Shown here: positions 1 to 8,825 of the stretch, one piece after another
Layout: each line of letters opens with the position of its first letter
How positions within the stretch are numbered: the first letter of the stretch is position 1
Source of the DNA: an uncultured Verrucomicrobia subdivision 3 bacterium
GTDB taxonomy: Bacteria > Verrucomicrobiota > Verrucomicrobiia > Limisphaerales > UBA8199
Assembly: GCA_903912925.1 (NCBI GenBank)
Contig: CAIWJG010000923.1
Span: 1-49,413 of the forward strand
Length of the DNA: 49,413 bases
Direction of reading: 5' to 3'
The notes under the pieces: model-generated
What the model saw: the letters and a program-made list of their open reading frames with translations, nothing else
Told to the model about the DNA's origin: nothing
Database searches by the model: none
Made by a program: the position numbers and the translations under genes

Positions 1-178
1 CCACCCCTAACCGCAGTGCTGGCATGTCGCCGCTGCTTGACCTCAGGATGACGCTCTGATCTGCGAGCCACAGTGCTCCGGGCAGCACGTCAAAAACAAT
101 CGGACGATTTCCCCGTTTACCCCCCCCCCCATTTACCAGGAACTCGCGAATGCGCCCCCGGTTGATCCGGATGACGCC
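1..178. other. Window edge: gene-free stretch with an 11-C tract
   Basis: No complete gene is visible. The frame of the hypothetical gene that begins at 179 stays open back to a TGA at 38-40, and the stretch just upstream of 179 reads plausibly as protein (Ile-Tyr-Gln-Glu-Leu...), but no ATG or GTG lies in that extension. A run of 11 C residues (120-130) interrupts it, so an indel in the homopolymer, real or from assembly, could hide the true 5' end. Positions 143-158 match 49250-49265 exactly (CTCGCGAATGCGCCCC), one arm of a palindromic element at the other end of the window. Confidence 0.4.
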
Positions 179-778
179 GTGCCCAAGAGTTATGCGGACC
201 TGCTGGCGGGCTATGTGGGGCAACTGAATGCGGTGCAGGATGGCCAGTTGAACGGGTATGGGCTGCACCTGGATTCGGCCTGGAACCTTTATTCGGCCAG
301 CTCCAATAACGCGCTGACGGCGGTATTTCTGGGCGCACAGAGCTGGGCGGTGACCTATCCGATGCCATTAACGGTGACCAATACGATCATCGCGACGGTG
401 GCTAATCGAACGAATGCGACGGTGAAGGTGGCGACGAATGGACTAGCGACGGCTCCGGCGCTGAAAATCACGCATTATCTGAATTCGCCAAACTGGACGT
501 ACTTGAGCGCGGTGCCCACCAACAGTGGGACTAACTGGGTTTTCACATTCACGATACCCTATACGGACAGCGCCTTTGTAGCCCCGGTGATACAAAGCCT
601 CAATCCCGGCGTGTTCAGTATGGCGACGATTTTGCAGTTGCCCACAATGACCATTACGAACGCGACCAACACCACATGGGGATATGGCGCCGGGCTGATA
701 GTCCGAGACGGGAATTACCTATATGAGTCGGTGGTGGGCACGAATAGTTGGAAGCGGGCGGGATTTTCGAGCTGGTGA
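179..778 (+). CDS. Hypothetical protein, possibly 5'-truncated
   Basis: I do not recognise a family. The 199-residue product from a GTG at 179 is rich in Thr, Asn, Ala and Val, with alternating beta-prone stretches and a Trp-rich end (last residues FSSW). It has no signal peptide, haem motif or catalytic signature. The composition resembles the beta-rich, Asn/Thr-rich secreted proteins common in Verrucomicrobiota, so it may be the C-terminal part of an extracellular protein. The frame remains open upstream for about 45 codons without a good start, across an 11-C tract, so the annotated start may be internal and the gene may be truncated or frameshifted. It is on the opposite strand to the large operon that follows and is separated from it by about 550 bases of apparently decayed sequence. 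The reading frame is credible; the function is unknown. Confidence 0.45.
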   Translation: MPKSYADLLAGYVGQLNAVQDGQLNGYGLHLDSAWNLYSASSNNALTAVFLGAQSWAVTYPMPLTVTNTIIATVANRTNATVKVATNGLATAPALKITHYLNSPNWTYLSAVPTNSGTNWVFTFTIPYTDSAFVAPVIQSLNPGVFSMATILQLPTMTITNATNTTWGYGAGLIVRDGNYLYESVVGTNSWKRAGFSSW

Positions 779-1328
779 GGATGGTTTGAAGTCCCCTGCA
801 AGAATCCTGCAGATTGGCTTAAAGTGTATCAAACCTCTGCGAAACTGTATCGAACCGGGCGCGTTTTACTTCCGGTGAGCCGGAGGAACTTCAGAAATCA
901 ATTTATGATAAATTCGACGTGAAATGGGATCGACTTCCGGAGACGAAGCTGGAAGTCGCAACCGAGGCGATTTTGTAGTGCCAAACAATTGGGAGGCCCT
1001 GTTTACAGGGGTTTGGTGAGGGTCGTGCGAAACTTGGGTTAATCTTCCGTTTGGCCAAAAGGTCGGACTTCCAACTAACGCTGGTGCGATCCTGAAACCC
1101 AAGCCCAAAGCGCTCTCCTATACACCAAGATCTTCCGCGATGGTCCGCTTGGCCATCTGAGGAATACCGAGCCCGGCAACGTAGGGACGCTCGTGGCTTT
1201 CTCGGGGAACTCGAATTGTGACAACTATCGCCCCGATGCTCCCAAAACCCGAGGTCTGTTCACTGAGTATTTCACGGAGCTAATACTACTCCTTTCAAGC
1301 CGCTTCCCGGTTGGATTTCCGCTGTAAT
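779..1328. other. Gene-free 550 bases with two possible gene remnants
   Basis: No intact gene is visible. Two plus-strand open stretches look like old coding sequence without starts. One, 823-978, ends in a tag after a charged stretch containing ELQKSIYDKFDVKWDRLPET. The other runs from 1079 to the TAA at 1324-1326 and contains FRDGPLGHLRNTEPGNVGTL followed by VAFSGNS. Neither has a start codon with a ribosome binding site and I cannot assign either to a family. The stretch also covers the 3' flank of the convergent minus-strand gene ending at 1329; no strong hairpin with a T-run was seen there. Confidence 0.3.
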
Positions 1329-3890
1329 TCAGTGGAACGAGGTGGTGGGTTTGTACCAGAGGGACTCCCAGTACTGGCGCTCCACGGCGTAGCAATCCAT
1401 GGGGGTGGCGGGACTCAAAGTCGCTGGCAGAATGCCATAGCGCTTCATTTCGCGGACCCAGTCAGCGCGGGGCTCGAAGCCGGCCATGTCGAAGCGCCGC
1501 GTCCCTTGGGCGAGGGATTCCTGGCCGGCAACGCACAAGGCGAGCAGGGCCTGGTAGCCGGGATCGGCTTTATCAGCGAAGACAGTCGCGCGTTCCTTGG
1601 TCTTTGGGTCGCGGCAGAGGCCCCAGCCGCCGGCAGACTCGGCCAGCGGTCCCAGCAGCATGAGCGACTGCTCGGGACGGGAGAGGTTGAAGACGATATG
1701 ACGACTGGTTAGCAGGCGAGGGTCGTCCATGCTGGGCTGCCAGAAGGAGACGCCGCGTTCGTCGGCCAGAGTGTGCGGCAGGAGCCTCGCCGGTTCGGCG
1801 TGGCAGCCGGCGCAGCGCTTCTCAATCACCTTGTCGGCGGCGCGAGTGGCGGCCCACTCCTCTCCGGTATGAATGATCTGGTTTTCGGAATAGTTGCCGA
1901 TCATGCCGCAGCCCAACGCGGCGTAGGTGCCGGGATAGGCGGCACCGCTGTCAATCCAGAGCCGTAGCAGCTTCTTCTGCAGCGGGGTGGCTCGGACGCC
2001 GTAGTGGGTCCCATCCAGCAAGGTCAGCAGGTGGCTGGCGGAGGAGCCGAGCGTGCGCGGGGCGTAGTTGCTGCGGGGCTGGTTGCGGCCGTCGGATACG
2101 AGCCGGGCGATGGTCATCATGTAGTAGCTGTGGCTGTAAAGCGGGCCGTGGTCGCCGGTGAGGATGAGCCGCCCGGCGCGCGGGCCGCCAGCGGCGGTCC
2201 GCTCGTAGCCGTGGCAACTCACGCAGAGGGCGTCCAGCACTGGCTGAACGTCGCGCGGGTAATCAATGACGTCAGGGACATCGGCGATAGGTTCGATGCG
2301 GCTGGCCGGGCGGCGCAGCGCAGCGAGATCCATGTCGGCAGGGCGGGGTGCCTGGGTGCGCTGTTCGTGGCAGCCGACGCAACTGGTAGTCTCGCCCGGT
2401 TGCACCGTCAGGAAGCTCTGCATGCGCTTGACGGAAAGATCGTCCTTGTCCAGCGCGACGAAGAAGAAGCTGCGCAGTGCGGGCAGATCGAAGCAAGCCG
2501 AGCCGTCCTCCCCGACGGGCACGGTGCCGACGATGCGTTCGAGGGTGAAGGTGCCGCCGTAGCTGATCGGTTCCATGCCGCCGGTGTAGTGGATCGGCAT
2601 GGGCAGGGTTTCGAGCACGAGCAGCTTCTTGATCTCGCCGCGCTTGACGCCCGCCATGTTGCGGCCGTTGTAGATGTCGGCCAGCACCAGTCGGCCGGTC
2701 GCTTCCCGGGTGTTGACACGGTCGGCGATAATCCGCTCGCGGGGGTGCGCCATGAGGGGGCGTGGCTCGTGCAGTTCCATGCGGGCATCGAGGTCGGCCT
2801 TGGGCAGCTTAAAGATTTCCTGCTCCGCGCCGGTGCCGTCCATGACAACGAGCGAGGGCCCGACGGCTGCCATGAAGCAATTCTCCGAGAATGCCCACGG
2901 GTCACGGTAATGGTTGCCGCGGCTGACGGGGCGGGCGAAGGATTGGGCGTCGGGGCCGGCGGCAGGGTCCACTACGGTGATCTGCCCGGCGTGCTCGCGC
3001 TGGCCATGCCCGGGGGAGAAGCTCGCCACGATTTTGTCCGAGCCGGGGATGGGCTTGGCGTCAATCATGACTATGTCGGGATGGAGGTTGCCGTACCAGG
3101 TCATCTGGGCGGTGCCGTCGGGGTTGACGGTCCAGAGATGGTGGTAGTGAACCTGGCTGCGATCAACGTATTCCCAGCGCGTGTAGAGCAGGCGACCATC
3201 GGGCAGCGGCCAGGGGGTGTTGTCCTGTTCATTGTTGCTGGATATGGCGCGGATGTTTTTGCCGTTGGCGTCGCACCGGTACATGACGGCGACCTGGGTG
3301 AGCCAGCAGTTGACCCAGCGCTTGCAGCGGGTGGAGATGAAGACGATGTCGCCGTCGGGCAGGTAGGTGGGCTCGATGTCGTCGTAATCGCCGTCGGTGA
3401 GCTGGCGCAAGCCGGTGCCATCGGCATTCACCTCATACAGGTGATACTGCTCGGTGCCGCCCTTGCGATAGCTGAAGAGGATCTTCTGGCCGTCGTAATG
3501 GGCTTGGGGATCGCGCACACCGCCGCGGGGGTCATTTAGCAGGGTGGTGAGTCGGCCGCTGCCCACGTTCCAGCGATAGAGCCTGCCTCCTTCTCTCCAT
3601 GCCTTGCGATTGGCGTCATGGGCATAGTAGCCGATGTTGGCGTACCAGTGGCCGTCCGTCTCGTTGAACTTGCGTGCCGCAAAGACGATATCGTTCACTC
3701 CTGCCATCGGCCCCGCGCGCGACTGATCGAGCAGGGTGGCGGCCTGCGCCGTATGGCTCAGTGCCCAGAGCAGCGTTATGAGGGGAAAAGCTGAAATACT
3801 GAAAAGCTGAAACGCTGAAATAGGCGCAGGCACCCGTAGTGAGAATTGCTGGCATCTTGGGGTCAAATTCACGGCTGGTGAGAGTTTCAT
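1329..3890 (-). CDS. HzsA-like exported multihaem propeller protein (three CXXCH)
   Basis: This is a predicted exported c-type haem protein of the hydrazine-synthase-alpha-like (HzsA-related) group. Residues 1-50 form a long signal peptide ending in HTAQA. Residues about 60-330 carry TolB/PD40-type propeller repeats (for example LRQLTDGDYDDIEPTYLPDG, a classic blade). A middle domain follows, then a C-terminal cytochrome-like part with three CXXCH motifs: CVGCH near 503, CVSCH near 555 and CAGCH near 692. Family members are multihaem proteins; only anammox HzsA has a known reaction, so hydrazine chemistry should not be assumed here. The gene overlaps the upstream HzsA-like gene by four bases, suggesting translational coupling. 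Part of the signal peptide (residues 24-35) is encoded by a dispersed short repeat. The domain class is fairly secure; the substrate is unknown. Confidence 0.8.
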   Translation of the reverse strand: MKLSPAVNLTPRCQQFSLRVPAPISAFQLFSISAFPLITLLWALSHTAQAATLLDQSRAGPMAGVNDIVFAARKFNETDGHWYANIGYYAHDANRKAWREGGRLYRWNVGSGRLTTLLNDPRGGVRDPQAHYDGQKILFSYRKGGTEQYHLYEVNADGTGLRQLTDGDYDDIEPTYLPDGDIVFISTRCKRWVNCWLTQVAVMYRCDANGKNIRAISSNNEQDNTPWPLPDGRLLYTRWEYVDRSQVHYHHLWTVNPDGTAQMTWYGNLHPDIVMIDAKPIPGSDKIVASFSPGHGQREHAGQITVVDPAAGPDAQSFARPVSRGNHYRDPWAFSENCFMAAVGPSLVVMDGTGAEQEIFKLPKADLDARMELHEPRPLMAHPRERIIADRVNTREATGRLVLADIYNGRNMAGVKRGEIKKLLVLETLPMPIHYTGGMEPISYGGTFTLERIVGTVPVGEDGSACFDLPALRSFFFVALDKDDLSVKRMQSFLTVQPGETTSCVGCHEQRTQAPRPADMDLAALRRPASRIEPIADVPDVIDYPRDVQPVLDALCVSCHGYERTAAGGPRAGRLILTGDHGPLYSHSYYMMTIARLVSDGRNQPRSNYAPRTLGSSASHLLTLLDGTHYGVRATPLQKKLLRLWIDSGAAYPGTYAALGCGMIGNYSENQIIHTGEEWAATRAADKVIEKRCAGCHAEPARLLPHTLADERGVSFWQPSMDDPRLLTSRHIVFNLSRPEQSLMLLGPLAESAGGWGLCRDPKTKERATVFADKADPGYQALLALCVAGQESLAQGTRRFDMAGFEPRADWVREMKRYGILPATLSPATPMDCYAVERQYWESLWYKPTTSFH
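3785..3820. repeat. Short-period CTGAAA repeat inside a signal-peptide coding region
   Basis: On the minus strand this reads as alternating TTTCAGC and TTTCAGTA units with a period of 9-10 bases. A 23-base block at 3790-3812 recurs exactly, in the opposite orientation, at 27190-27212 upstream of lpxA. Here it is translated as part of the signal peptide of the HzsA-like protein (ISAFQLFSISAF). Confidence 0.75.
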
Positions 3891-6856
3891 GGTTCGGACA
3901 GCATCGGGCTGAGGTCATGCCGAAAGTTCACTAGCTCCCGTTCCTGCTGCTCACTGAACGAGCCGAGACGGTGCGCGTAGGTATCCATCCACGTCGCCAG
4001 GCGACTTAGGCTGTCGGCATCGAGCTTCACCTTCTGGTGGCCATCGGGTTGAGTTAGAAGCTTCCACAGCTTGCTGCTGGCCGCAACAGCCTGGTTGGGA
4101 ACAGATCGGTCGCGCTCGAATGCCTGCGCCTTTAGGTCGGCATTCCCGAAGGCCAGCAGCGCCTGGTAGGCGTTGGTGGGGGCCAGATTCAGCTTCGCGG
4201 CCTCGGCATCCTTGCCATCGGCCCTGTGGCACTCAAGGCAGTGCCGATCGAGGACGGGCTGAACAAGCTGGTCGAAACGTAGCGGCCAGGAGCCCGCCGG
4301 CCCGGGGGTTGGTTTTGATGGCTGCCGCAGCACGGCGAGCGCAGGCTTGCCAGCGGGCGGCGTGGAATCGCGGTGCTCGTGGCAACCGACGCACGCGAGC
4401 GTCTGGCCCGGCATCGCGTAGGTGAGGGTGCGCATGGTCTGCACGGCAGCGCCACTGGCGTCGAGCGCCTGAAAGAACAGCGGCAGGCCGGACGGCACGC
4501 GGAAGTAAGCCGAGCCGTCCGCTTCCACTGGCACCGTGCCGAGGACAAACTTGCCCGGATCCTCGGCTGAGATGCCGAGCACCGGGCTGTTCATCTGCGG
4601 TTGGACCTTCGGCACGACTGCAACGAGCCTGAGTTGTTTTACCGATCCGCGCGGAACCCCGTCGAGGCCGATATAGACATCTTGAACGAACAGCCGTCCT
4701 TCCTGTGCGTTGTTCAGAGCTGCTACGGCAGGTTGCGTCGGCGGCTGGGGTCGCGGCGCAATGGGTATGGGCGAAACGCAGGAGATCTCGGGGTCGCGAC
4801 AGAGGAGTTCCTGGTTGCCAAAGGCATCGAGCAGGTAAAGGCCCATCGCATTAGGCGGGTTCCGTTGGTCGGTGACGCGGCAATGTGGGGGCAGCTTCTG
4901 GTCGGCCCACCCGACGAGGAAATACTCCTCGGAGAGCGGCCAGGGGTTGGCGTAGTAATGGTCGCCGTTGGCCTCGGTTTCCGGGAAGGGCACCTCGGGC
5001 GTCAGGCGCGTCAGCGGCGCGTCGCCTTCCGTGCCGCGGTTGCGGTCCAGCAGACAAAGTGTGCCTCCGCAGATCGAGTGGTGAGCTGAGGCGGTGAAGA
5101 CGAGCTTCGAGGAGCCGGGAATGGAGCGTGCTTCGAGCTTCACCTGCGGTTTCACGGTGTAGTTGCCATAGACGAGCTGCGGGTTGGTCCCATCCTGGTT
5201 TGCGGACCAAAGGCTGAAGAAATGGCCGTTGAAGCGGTCAATGTAATCCCAGCGGGTGTAGAGAATGCGGCCATCGTCGGCGACCGAAGGTGCCCACTCG
5301 AAGTTCTCGAAGGCCGAGAGCGGCCGGAGGTTGGTGCCGGCGGCGTCCATCGCGTGGAGTGTGAAGACGGGGACCGGGCGGTAGTTATCGCCGCCGCAGC
5401 GCACGTAGCTGTCCGGGCGGTCGGCAGTGCGGGTGGCGTCGGAGAACCACTGGCTGCACTGGACGGCGGTGCCCTTGCGCGTGGAAAGGAAGACGATGTC
5501 CCCGCCCGGAAGGTAACGCGGGTCGAAGTCGTCGTATTTGCCGTGGGTGAGCTGGCGGCGTCCAGAGCCATCTATGTTCATCTGGAAGATGTGGTAGAAG
5601 GCATCCTCGGGGACGCGCGACTTGTCAGCCTTATTCCGCTCGTCGGCGAGTTCGGGATGGAAGGTGCAGGCCGCAAACAGCAGCTTCTTGCCATCAAAGG
5701 ACAGATCGGGCCCCATGAAGTTGCCGATGGGCATGTCGCTCGTGAGGCAGCGCACCTGCGGTTCGCCGGACTTGAAGCCGCTCAGCACGCACACGCCGCC
5801 GCCGGGCCGCGACCACCAGCCGTAGAACTGGTCGCTCATGTGCGGGAACATCGTGGGCGCGCGCTTGACGAAGAGGAGCGTATCAAAGCCGAGCAGCGGA
5901 TTCGCCAGCGCCATCTCGCGGATGGCCCAGCGTGTGCGAAAATAGAGCGAGCGGCGAGCGGCGTCGGGCGCGTCCGCCGGCAGGCCCTGGAGTTCTCCCG
6001 TAACTTGGTGGAGGGTCGCGATGTGGCTGTTCACCTTGGCCCCGAGCCGGCGTTGGCTCTCGGCCAGTTTCAACCCGCGCTCCACCGCCAGAGCGATGGG
6101 ATACTTGCGCGGTGGTGCAACGTCCGCCGGTGCATGTTTCGCCGACCACTCACTGACGCTGCTTTGTGTGGCGGGTTTGCCGAGGGCGATGTTGCGCTCT
6201 CCGCCGACGGCATAAGCTTCCACTTCATCCAGATGAAGGTAGCTCTGGCCTTCAATCGCCAGCCGCACGAAACGCGCCTCTGCGCCGTCCAGCTTGACGG
6301 TCAGGGGCTTTCCGTCAGTGGCCCCGTAGAAGACTGTGCCGCCATGCTGGTAAGCCTTCCGGAACTGCCGGCCATCACTGGAGAGCAGAACCATTAGGCG
6401 CGAGTTGCGTTCCGCGAAGCCGTCGCAGCGGTTGTAAATGACCAGGTGGTCGAGATTCAGCGGTCGTCCCAGGTCAACCTGCCACCAGGGATCCTTCTCC
6501 ACACTGGTATGGAATCCCCATTTACCGTCCTTCACCCCGTCCACCGCGCCGCCGGCATCTTCTTCGCAGGTCGCGGCTCCGGGTGCAGTGGGGGACCGCT
6601 TGGCGTCCTGGCGGAGCCAGTCCGCTTCGACTTGCTCACGCCACGTTGCCGCGGGCATTGCGGTTGCCGAGGCAAGAAGCGCCGTCACCGCTAGCGCCAA
6701 TGCAAGGGTAGAGGAGCAATTCTTATTGTGGGACAAATGGGACGAATGGGACGAATGGCGGATGATCCCATGTGGCCTCGGACACCCTAAAGGGTGGACC
6801 CAAAACCTCCCAGACCAGCCAAAATGAGAACTGCTGAGGGCAGGGCGCGCGTTCAT
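3887..6856 (-). CDS. HzsA-like exported dihaem protein with N-terminal discoidin domain
   Basis: This is a paralogue-like partner of the downstream gene. After a signal region (hydrophobic LALALAVTALL, residues about 51-61), residues about 85-220 form an F5/8 type C (discoidin) domain, recognisable from WWQVDLGRPLNLDHLVIYNR and the paired RFVRLAIEG strand. PD40/TolB propeller blades follow (HGKYDDFDPRYLPGGDIVFL), then an HzsA-type middle domain and a C-terminal haem part with CVGCH (about 822-826) and CLECH (about 873-877). The discoidin domain suggests carbohydrate or surface binding, so the substrate may be polymer-associated. The start is uncertain. The ATG at 6856 gives an unusually long N-terminus whose residues 34-43 come from a 9-base tandem repeat; an in-frame TTG at 6736 would give a normal signal peptide. 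It lies 11 bases after the dihaem peroxidase-like gene and overlaps the next gene by 4 bases. Confidence 0.8.
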   Translation of the reverse strand: MNARPALSSSHFGWSGRFWVHPLGCPRPHGIIRHSSHSSHLSHNKNCSSTLALALAVTALLASATAMPAATWREQVEADWLRQDAKRSPTAPGAATCEEDAGGAVDGVKDGKWGFHTSVEKDPWWQVDLGRPLNLDHLVIYNRCDGFAERNSRLMVLLSSDGRQFRKAYQHGGTVFYGATDGKPLTVKLDGAEARFVRLAIEGQSYLHLDEVEAYAVGGERNIALGKPATQSSVSEWSAKHAPADVAPPRKYPIALAVERGLKLAESQRRLGAKVNSHIATLHQVTGELQGLPADAPDAARRSLYFRTRWAIREMALANPLLGFDTLLFVKRAPTMFPHMSDQFYGWWSRPGGGVCVLSGFKSGEPQVRCLTSDMPIGNFMGPDLSFDGKKLLFAACTFHPELADERNKADKSRVPEDAFYHIFQMNIDGSGRRQLTHGKYDDFDPRYLPGGDIVFLSTRKGTAVQCSQWFSDATRTADRPDSYVRCGGDNYRPVPVFTLHAMDAAGTNLRPLSAFENFEWAPSVADDGRILYTRWDYIDRFNGHFFSLWSANQDGTNPQLVYGNYTVKPQVKLEARSIPGSSKLVFTASAHHSICGGTLCLLDRNRGTEGDAPLTRLTPEVPFPETEANGDHYYANPWPLSEEYFLVGWADQKLPPHCRVTDQRNPPNAMGLYLLDAFGNQELLCRDPEISCVSPIPIAPRPQPPTQPAVAALNNAQEGRLFVQDVYIGLDGVPRGSVKQLRLVAVVPKVQPQMNSPVLGISAEDPGKFVLGTVPVEADGSAYFRVPSGLPLFFQALDASGAAVQTMRTLTYAMPGQTLACVGCHEHRDSTPPAGKPALAVLRQPSKPTPGPAGSWPLRFDQLVQPVLDRHCLECHRADGKDAEAAKLNLAPTNAYQALLAFGNADLKAQAFERDRSVPNQAVAASSKLWKLLTQPDGHQKVKLDADSLSRLATWMDTYAHRLGSFSEQQERELVNFRHDLSPMLSEP
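6730..6756. repeat. 9-base tandem repeat, three copies (GGGACRAAT)
   Basis: GGGACAAAT, GGGACGAAT and GGGACGAAT lie head to tail at 6730-6738, 6739-6747 and 6748-6756. On the coding (minus) strand they give Ser-His-Ser-Ser-His-like residues near the start of the second HzsA-like protein. The array looks like intergenic sequence read through from the upstream ATG, which supports a downstream start for that gene. Confidence 0.7.
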
Positions 6857-6867
6857 GACCGGCGGCG

Positions 6868-8787
6868 TTACAGCGAGAGCAGATAGGCGGCGAGGTCGTC
6901 AATCTGCTGCGGAGTCAGATGGGAGGTCTTGCCGTGCTTATCGCCTGGATTGCTGGTTGTGAGCACCTGTTGCATCGTGGCTGCCGAGCCGTCGTGGAGG
7001 TAGGGGGCAGTCCGCCAGCCTTCGACGAGCGACGGCGTGTCGAAGCGATCGGAGGGCTTGTCGAAGCGCCCGCGTGTGCCGACATCGTAGGTCTTCAGGT
7101 CGGTGAACACGCCTGGCGGATGGCACGAAACGCAGCCGACCTGGCGATCTTTGAACAACTTCTCCCCGCGCTTGGCGGAGTCGGAAAGGTGGCGATTAAC
7201 GAGGAGCGGACTGGGCACGGGCTTGAGGGATTTGAGATACGCGTCCATGGATGTGGCGACCTCCTCCGGTTGCACGGTGAAGAGGATGTGCTGGATGCCG
7301 GCGCGGACCGCCGTTTCGGCTGTGTCGCGTACACTCATGCTCATTGAGGGCGGAGTTTTGTGGGCGAGCAGCAGGGTCTTGGTGTTCTTGGGGTTGCCGA
7401 TGCCATCGTTGAGCAGGTCCCAGTTCAGGGCGTCCACGCGCCCCTGGCCGGGATGGCAGGTGGCGCAGCTTTGCCAACCCTGAAAGCAGATGCCGGCGTC
7501 ATTAAAGTAGAACTCGCCTTTCCGGATCAGGGGCATGCGGTCGAGCGGGGAAACGGGCTGCTTGGCGCCGGCGGCGGCGGGCTGGCTGAGGAGCGGGATG
7601 GACTGGGGCCTGAACTCGGGGCTGCTGAGGTCAACGAGGGTGAGGGAATCGGAAAAGTAATTGGCCACATACGCCTTGCGGCCGAGCAGAACCACCGCGC
7701 GGGGGCCAAGATCATACTGGGGCAGCCTGACCCGCTGGCGCAGCCCAACGAGAAAGGCCAGGTCGCTCGGCACGTCAGCCTGGACGCGGGAGGCGGAGTA
7801 GGCAGGACCAGATTTGGAGGCGTCGAGCGTCGCGGGTATCTTGGCGAGCCTGGCAAGGACGCCCGGGAAATCAATGACGCTGATCTCGTGCGTGCCGGCA
7901 TGGGTGATGAGCAGCGTCGCGCTGTCAGCGGACCAGGCAATGCCCCAGGGGTCGGCGGCGCCGCGGTCAATGTTGTCCAGCAGTACGGTGTTGAGGATCT
8001 CCATCCGCGCCAGGTCGATGATGGTCGCCGCATTGCTGTTCATCCAGCCGCGGTCAAGCTGGGTTGCAGGCAGGCGGAAGTGGGGCAGGATGTGCGAAAC
8101 CACCGCGTATTTGCCGTCCGGGGAGACGCGCAGGTCGTTGAGCAGCCCGCTGCCGTCGGGCAGAGCGAGTTCCTTGACGACCTTGCGGGTAGCAGTGTCA
8201 ATGACGCTGACGACGGCGGCGACGTGCTCGGCGTCAGCAGCGCCGGTGTGCAGATGATTCGCCACGAGCAGAAACCGCCCGTCGCGGGTAATATCGGCTG
8301 CCGTCGGCTCGCGCTGGACCGGGATGCGGCACAGCTCCTTGCGGGTCTCGAGATTGATGACGCTGATGTCGTTGTTAAAGCGGTTACAGACGAACAGGGT
8401 CTTTCCATCCGGGCTGAGCACGGGGGCGGTCGCGTTGTGGCCGGCGGGAAGGGTCGCCAGCACCTTGCCAGATCCGGTGTCAAGGACGCGGACGCTGCTC
8501 TGCGGCGCGGCGCAGGTAACGTAGAGGCGCGCGCCGTCGGGCGAGACGGCTAAGCCGGTGGGTGTGTGAGGCACCGAGATCTGCCTGGTGACCGTGCCGC
8601 TCGCAAGGTCAAAGACCGCCACTTCGTTGGCGGTGGCACCGGCGATGAATACCCGTTTGCCGTCCGGCGTGGCGGCGAGCGCCGCCGGGGAGAGCGAGCC
8701 TGGTTGCGGGAGCGAAGCGGCAGGCGCTGCCTGGGGAGCAAAGCAGGCAAGGCAGACGGTCAGGACTACAGTTCGAGGATTGAGCAT
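6868..8787 (-). CDS. YVTN beta-propeller / MauG-type dihaem cytochrome c peroxidase family protein
   Basis: This is a predicted periplasmic redox protein. Residues 1-24 are a signal peptide (CFAPQAAPAA). Residues about 30-400 are seven-bladed YVTN/40-residue repeats (LAVSPDGARLYVTC, LSPDGKTLFVCN). The C-terminal third is a cytochrome c peroxidase/MauG-like dihaem domain with CATCH at about 441-445 and CVSCH at about 552-556, followed by TPSLVEGWRTAPYLHDGSA, the hallmark loop of this family. MauG-type proteins reduce peroxide or carry out long-range oxidation of a protein or small molecule. The propeller fusion is common in Verrucomicrobiota and Planctomycetota; its substrate is not known. It lies between the methyltransferase gene (38-base gap) and the two HzsA-like genes (11-base gap), so it is likely co-transcribed and may exchange electrons with them. 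The family assignment is strong. Confidence 0.85.
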   Translation of the reverse strand: MLNPRTVVLTVCLACFAPQAAPAASLPQPGSLSPAALAATPDGKRVFIAGATANEVAVFDLASGTVTRQISVPHTPTGLAVSPDGARLYVTCAAPQSSVRVLDTGSGKVLATLPAGHNATAPVLSPDGKTLFVCNRFNNDISVINLETRKELCRIPVQREPTAADITRDGRFLLVANHLHTGAADAEHVAAVVSVIDTATRKVVKELALPDGSGLLNDLRVSPDGKYAVVSHILPHFRLPATQLDRGWMNSNAATIIDLARMEILNTVLLDNIDRGAADPWGIAWSADSATLLITHAGTHEISVIDFPGVLARLAKIPATLDASKSGPAYSASRVQADVPSDLAFLVGLRQRVRLPQYDLGPRAVVLLGRKAYVANYFSDSLTLVDLSSPEFRPQSIPLLSQPAAAGAKQPVSPLDRMPLIRKGEFYFNDAGICFQGWQSCATCHPGQGRVDALNWDLLNDGIGNPKNTKTLLLAHKTPPSMSMSVRDTAETAVRAGIQHILFTVQPEEVATSMDAYLKSLKPVPSPLLVNRHLSDSAKRGEKLFKDRQVGCVSCHPPGVFTDLKTYDVGTRGRFDKPSDRFDTPSLVEGWRTAPYLHDGSAATMQQVLTTSNPGDKHGKTSHLTPQQIDDLAAYLLSL

Positions 8788-8825
8788 TTTGGGTGGTAAG
8801 TTGGACGGGCGTTCGCGGCGTTAGG

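Noticed and set aside
2004-3539. Long plus-strand open frame (511 codons) opposite the first HzsA-like gene
   Set aside because: It is a shadow of the minus-strand gene: its translation is Gly/Ala/Val-rich without any motif, while the minus frame has propeller blades and haem sites.
1329-6856. True hydrazine synthase, implying anammox
   Set aside because: Only alpha-like subunits occur, without beta/gamma subunits or other anammox genes; HzsA-like proteins occur in many bacteria that do not perform anammox.
7360-8553. Plus-strand frame of 397 codons opposite the dihaem protein
   Set aside because: It is an antisense shadow; the minus strand encodes the signal peptide, YVTN repeats and CXXCH motifs.
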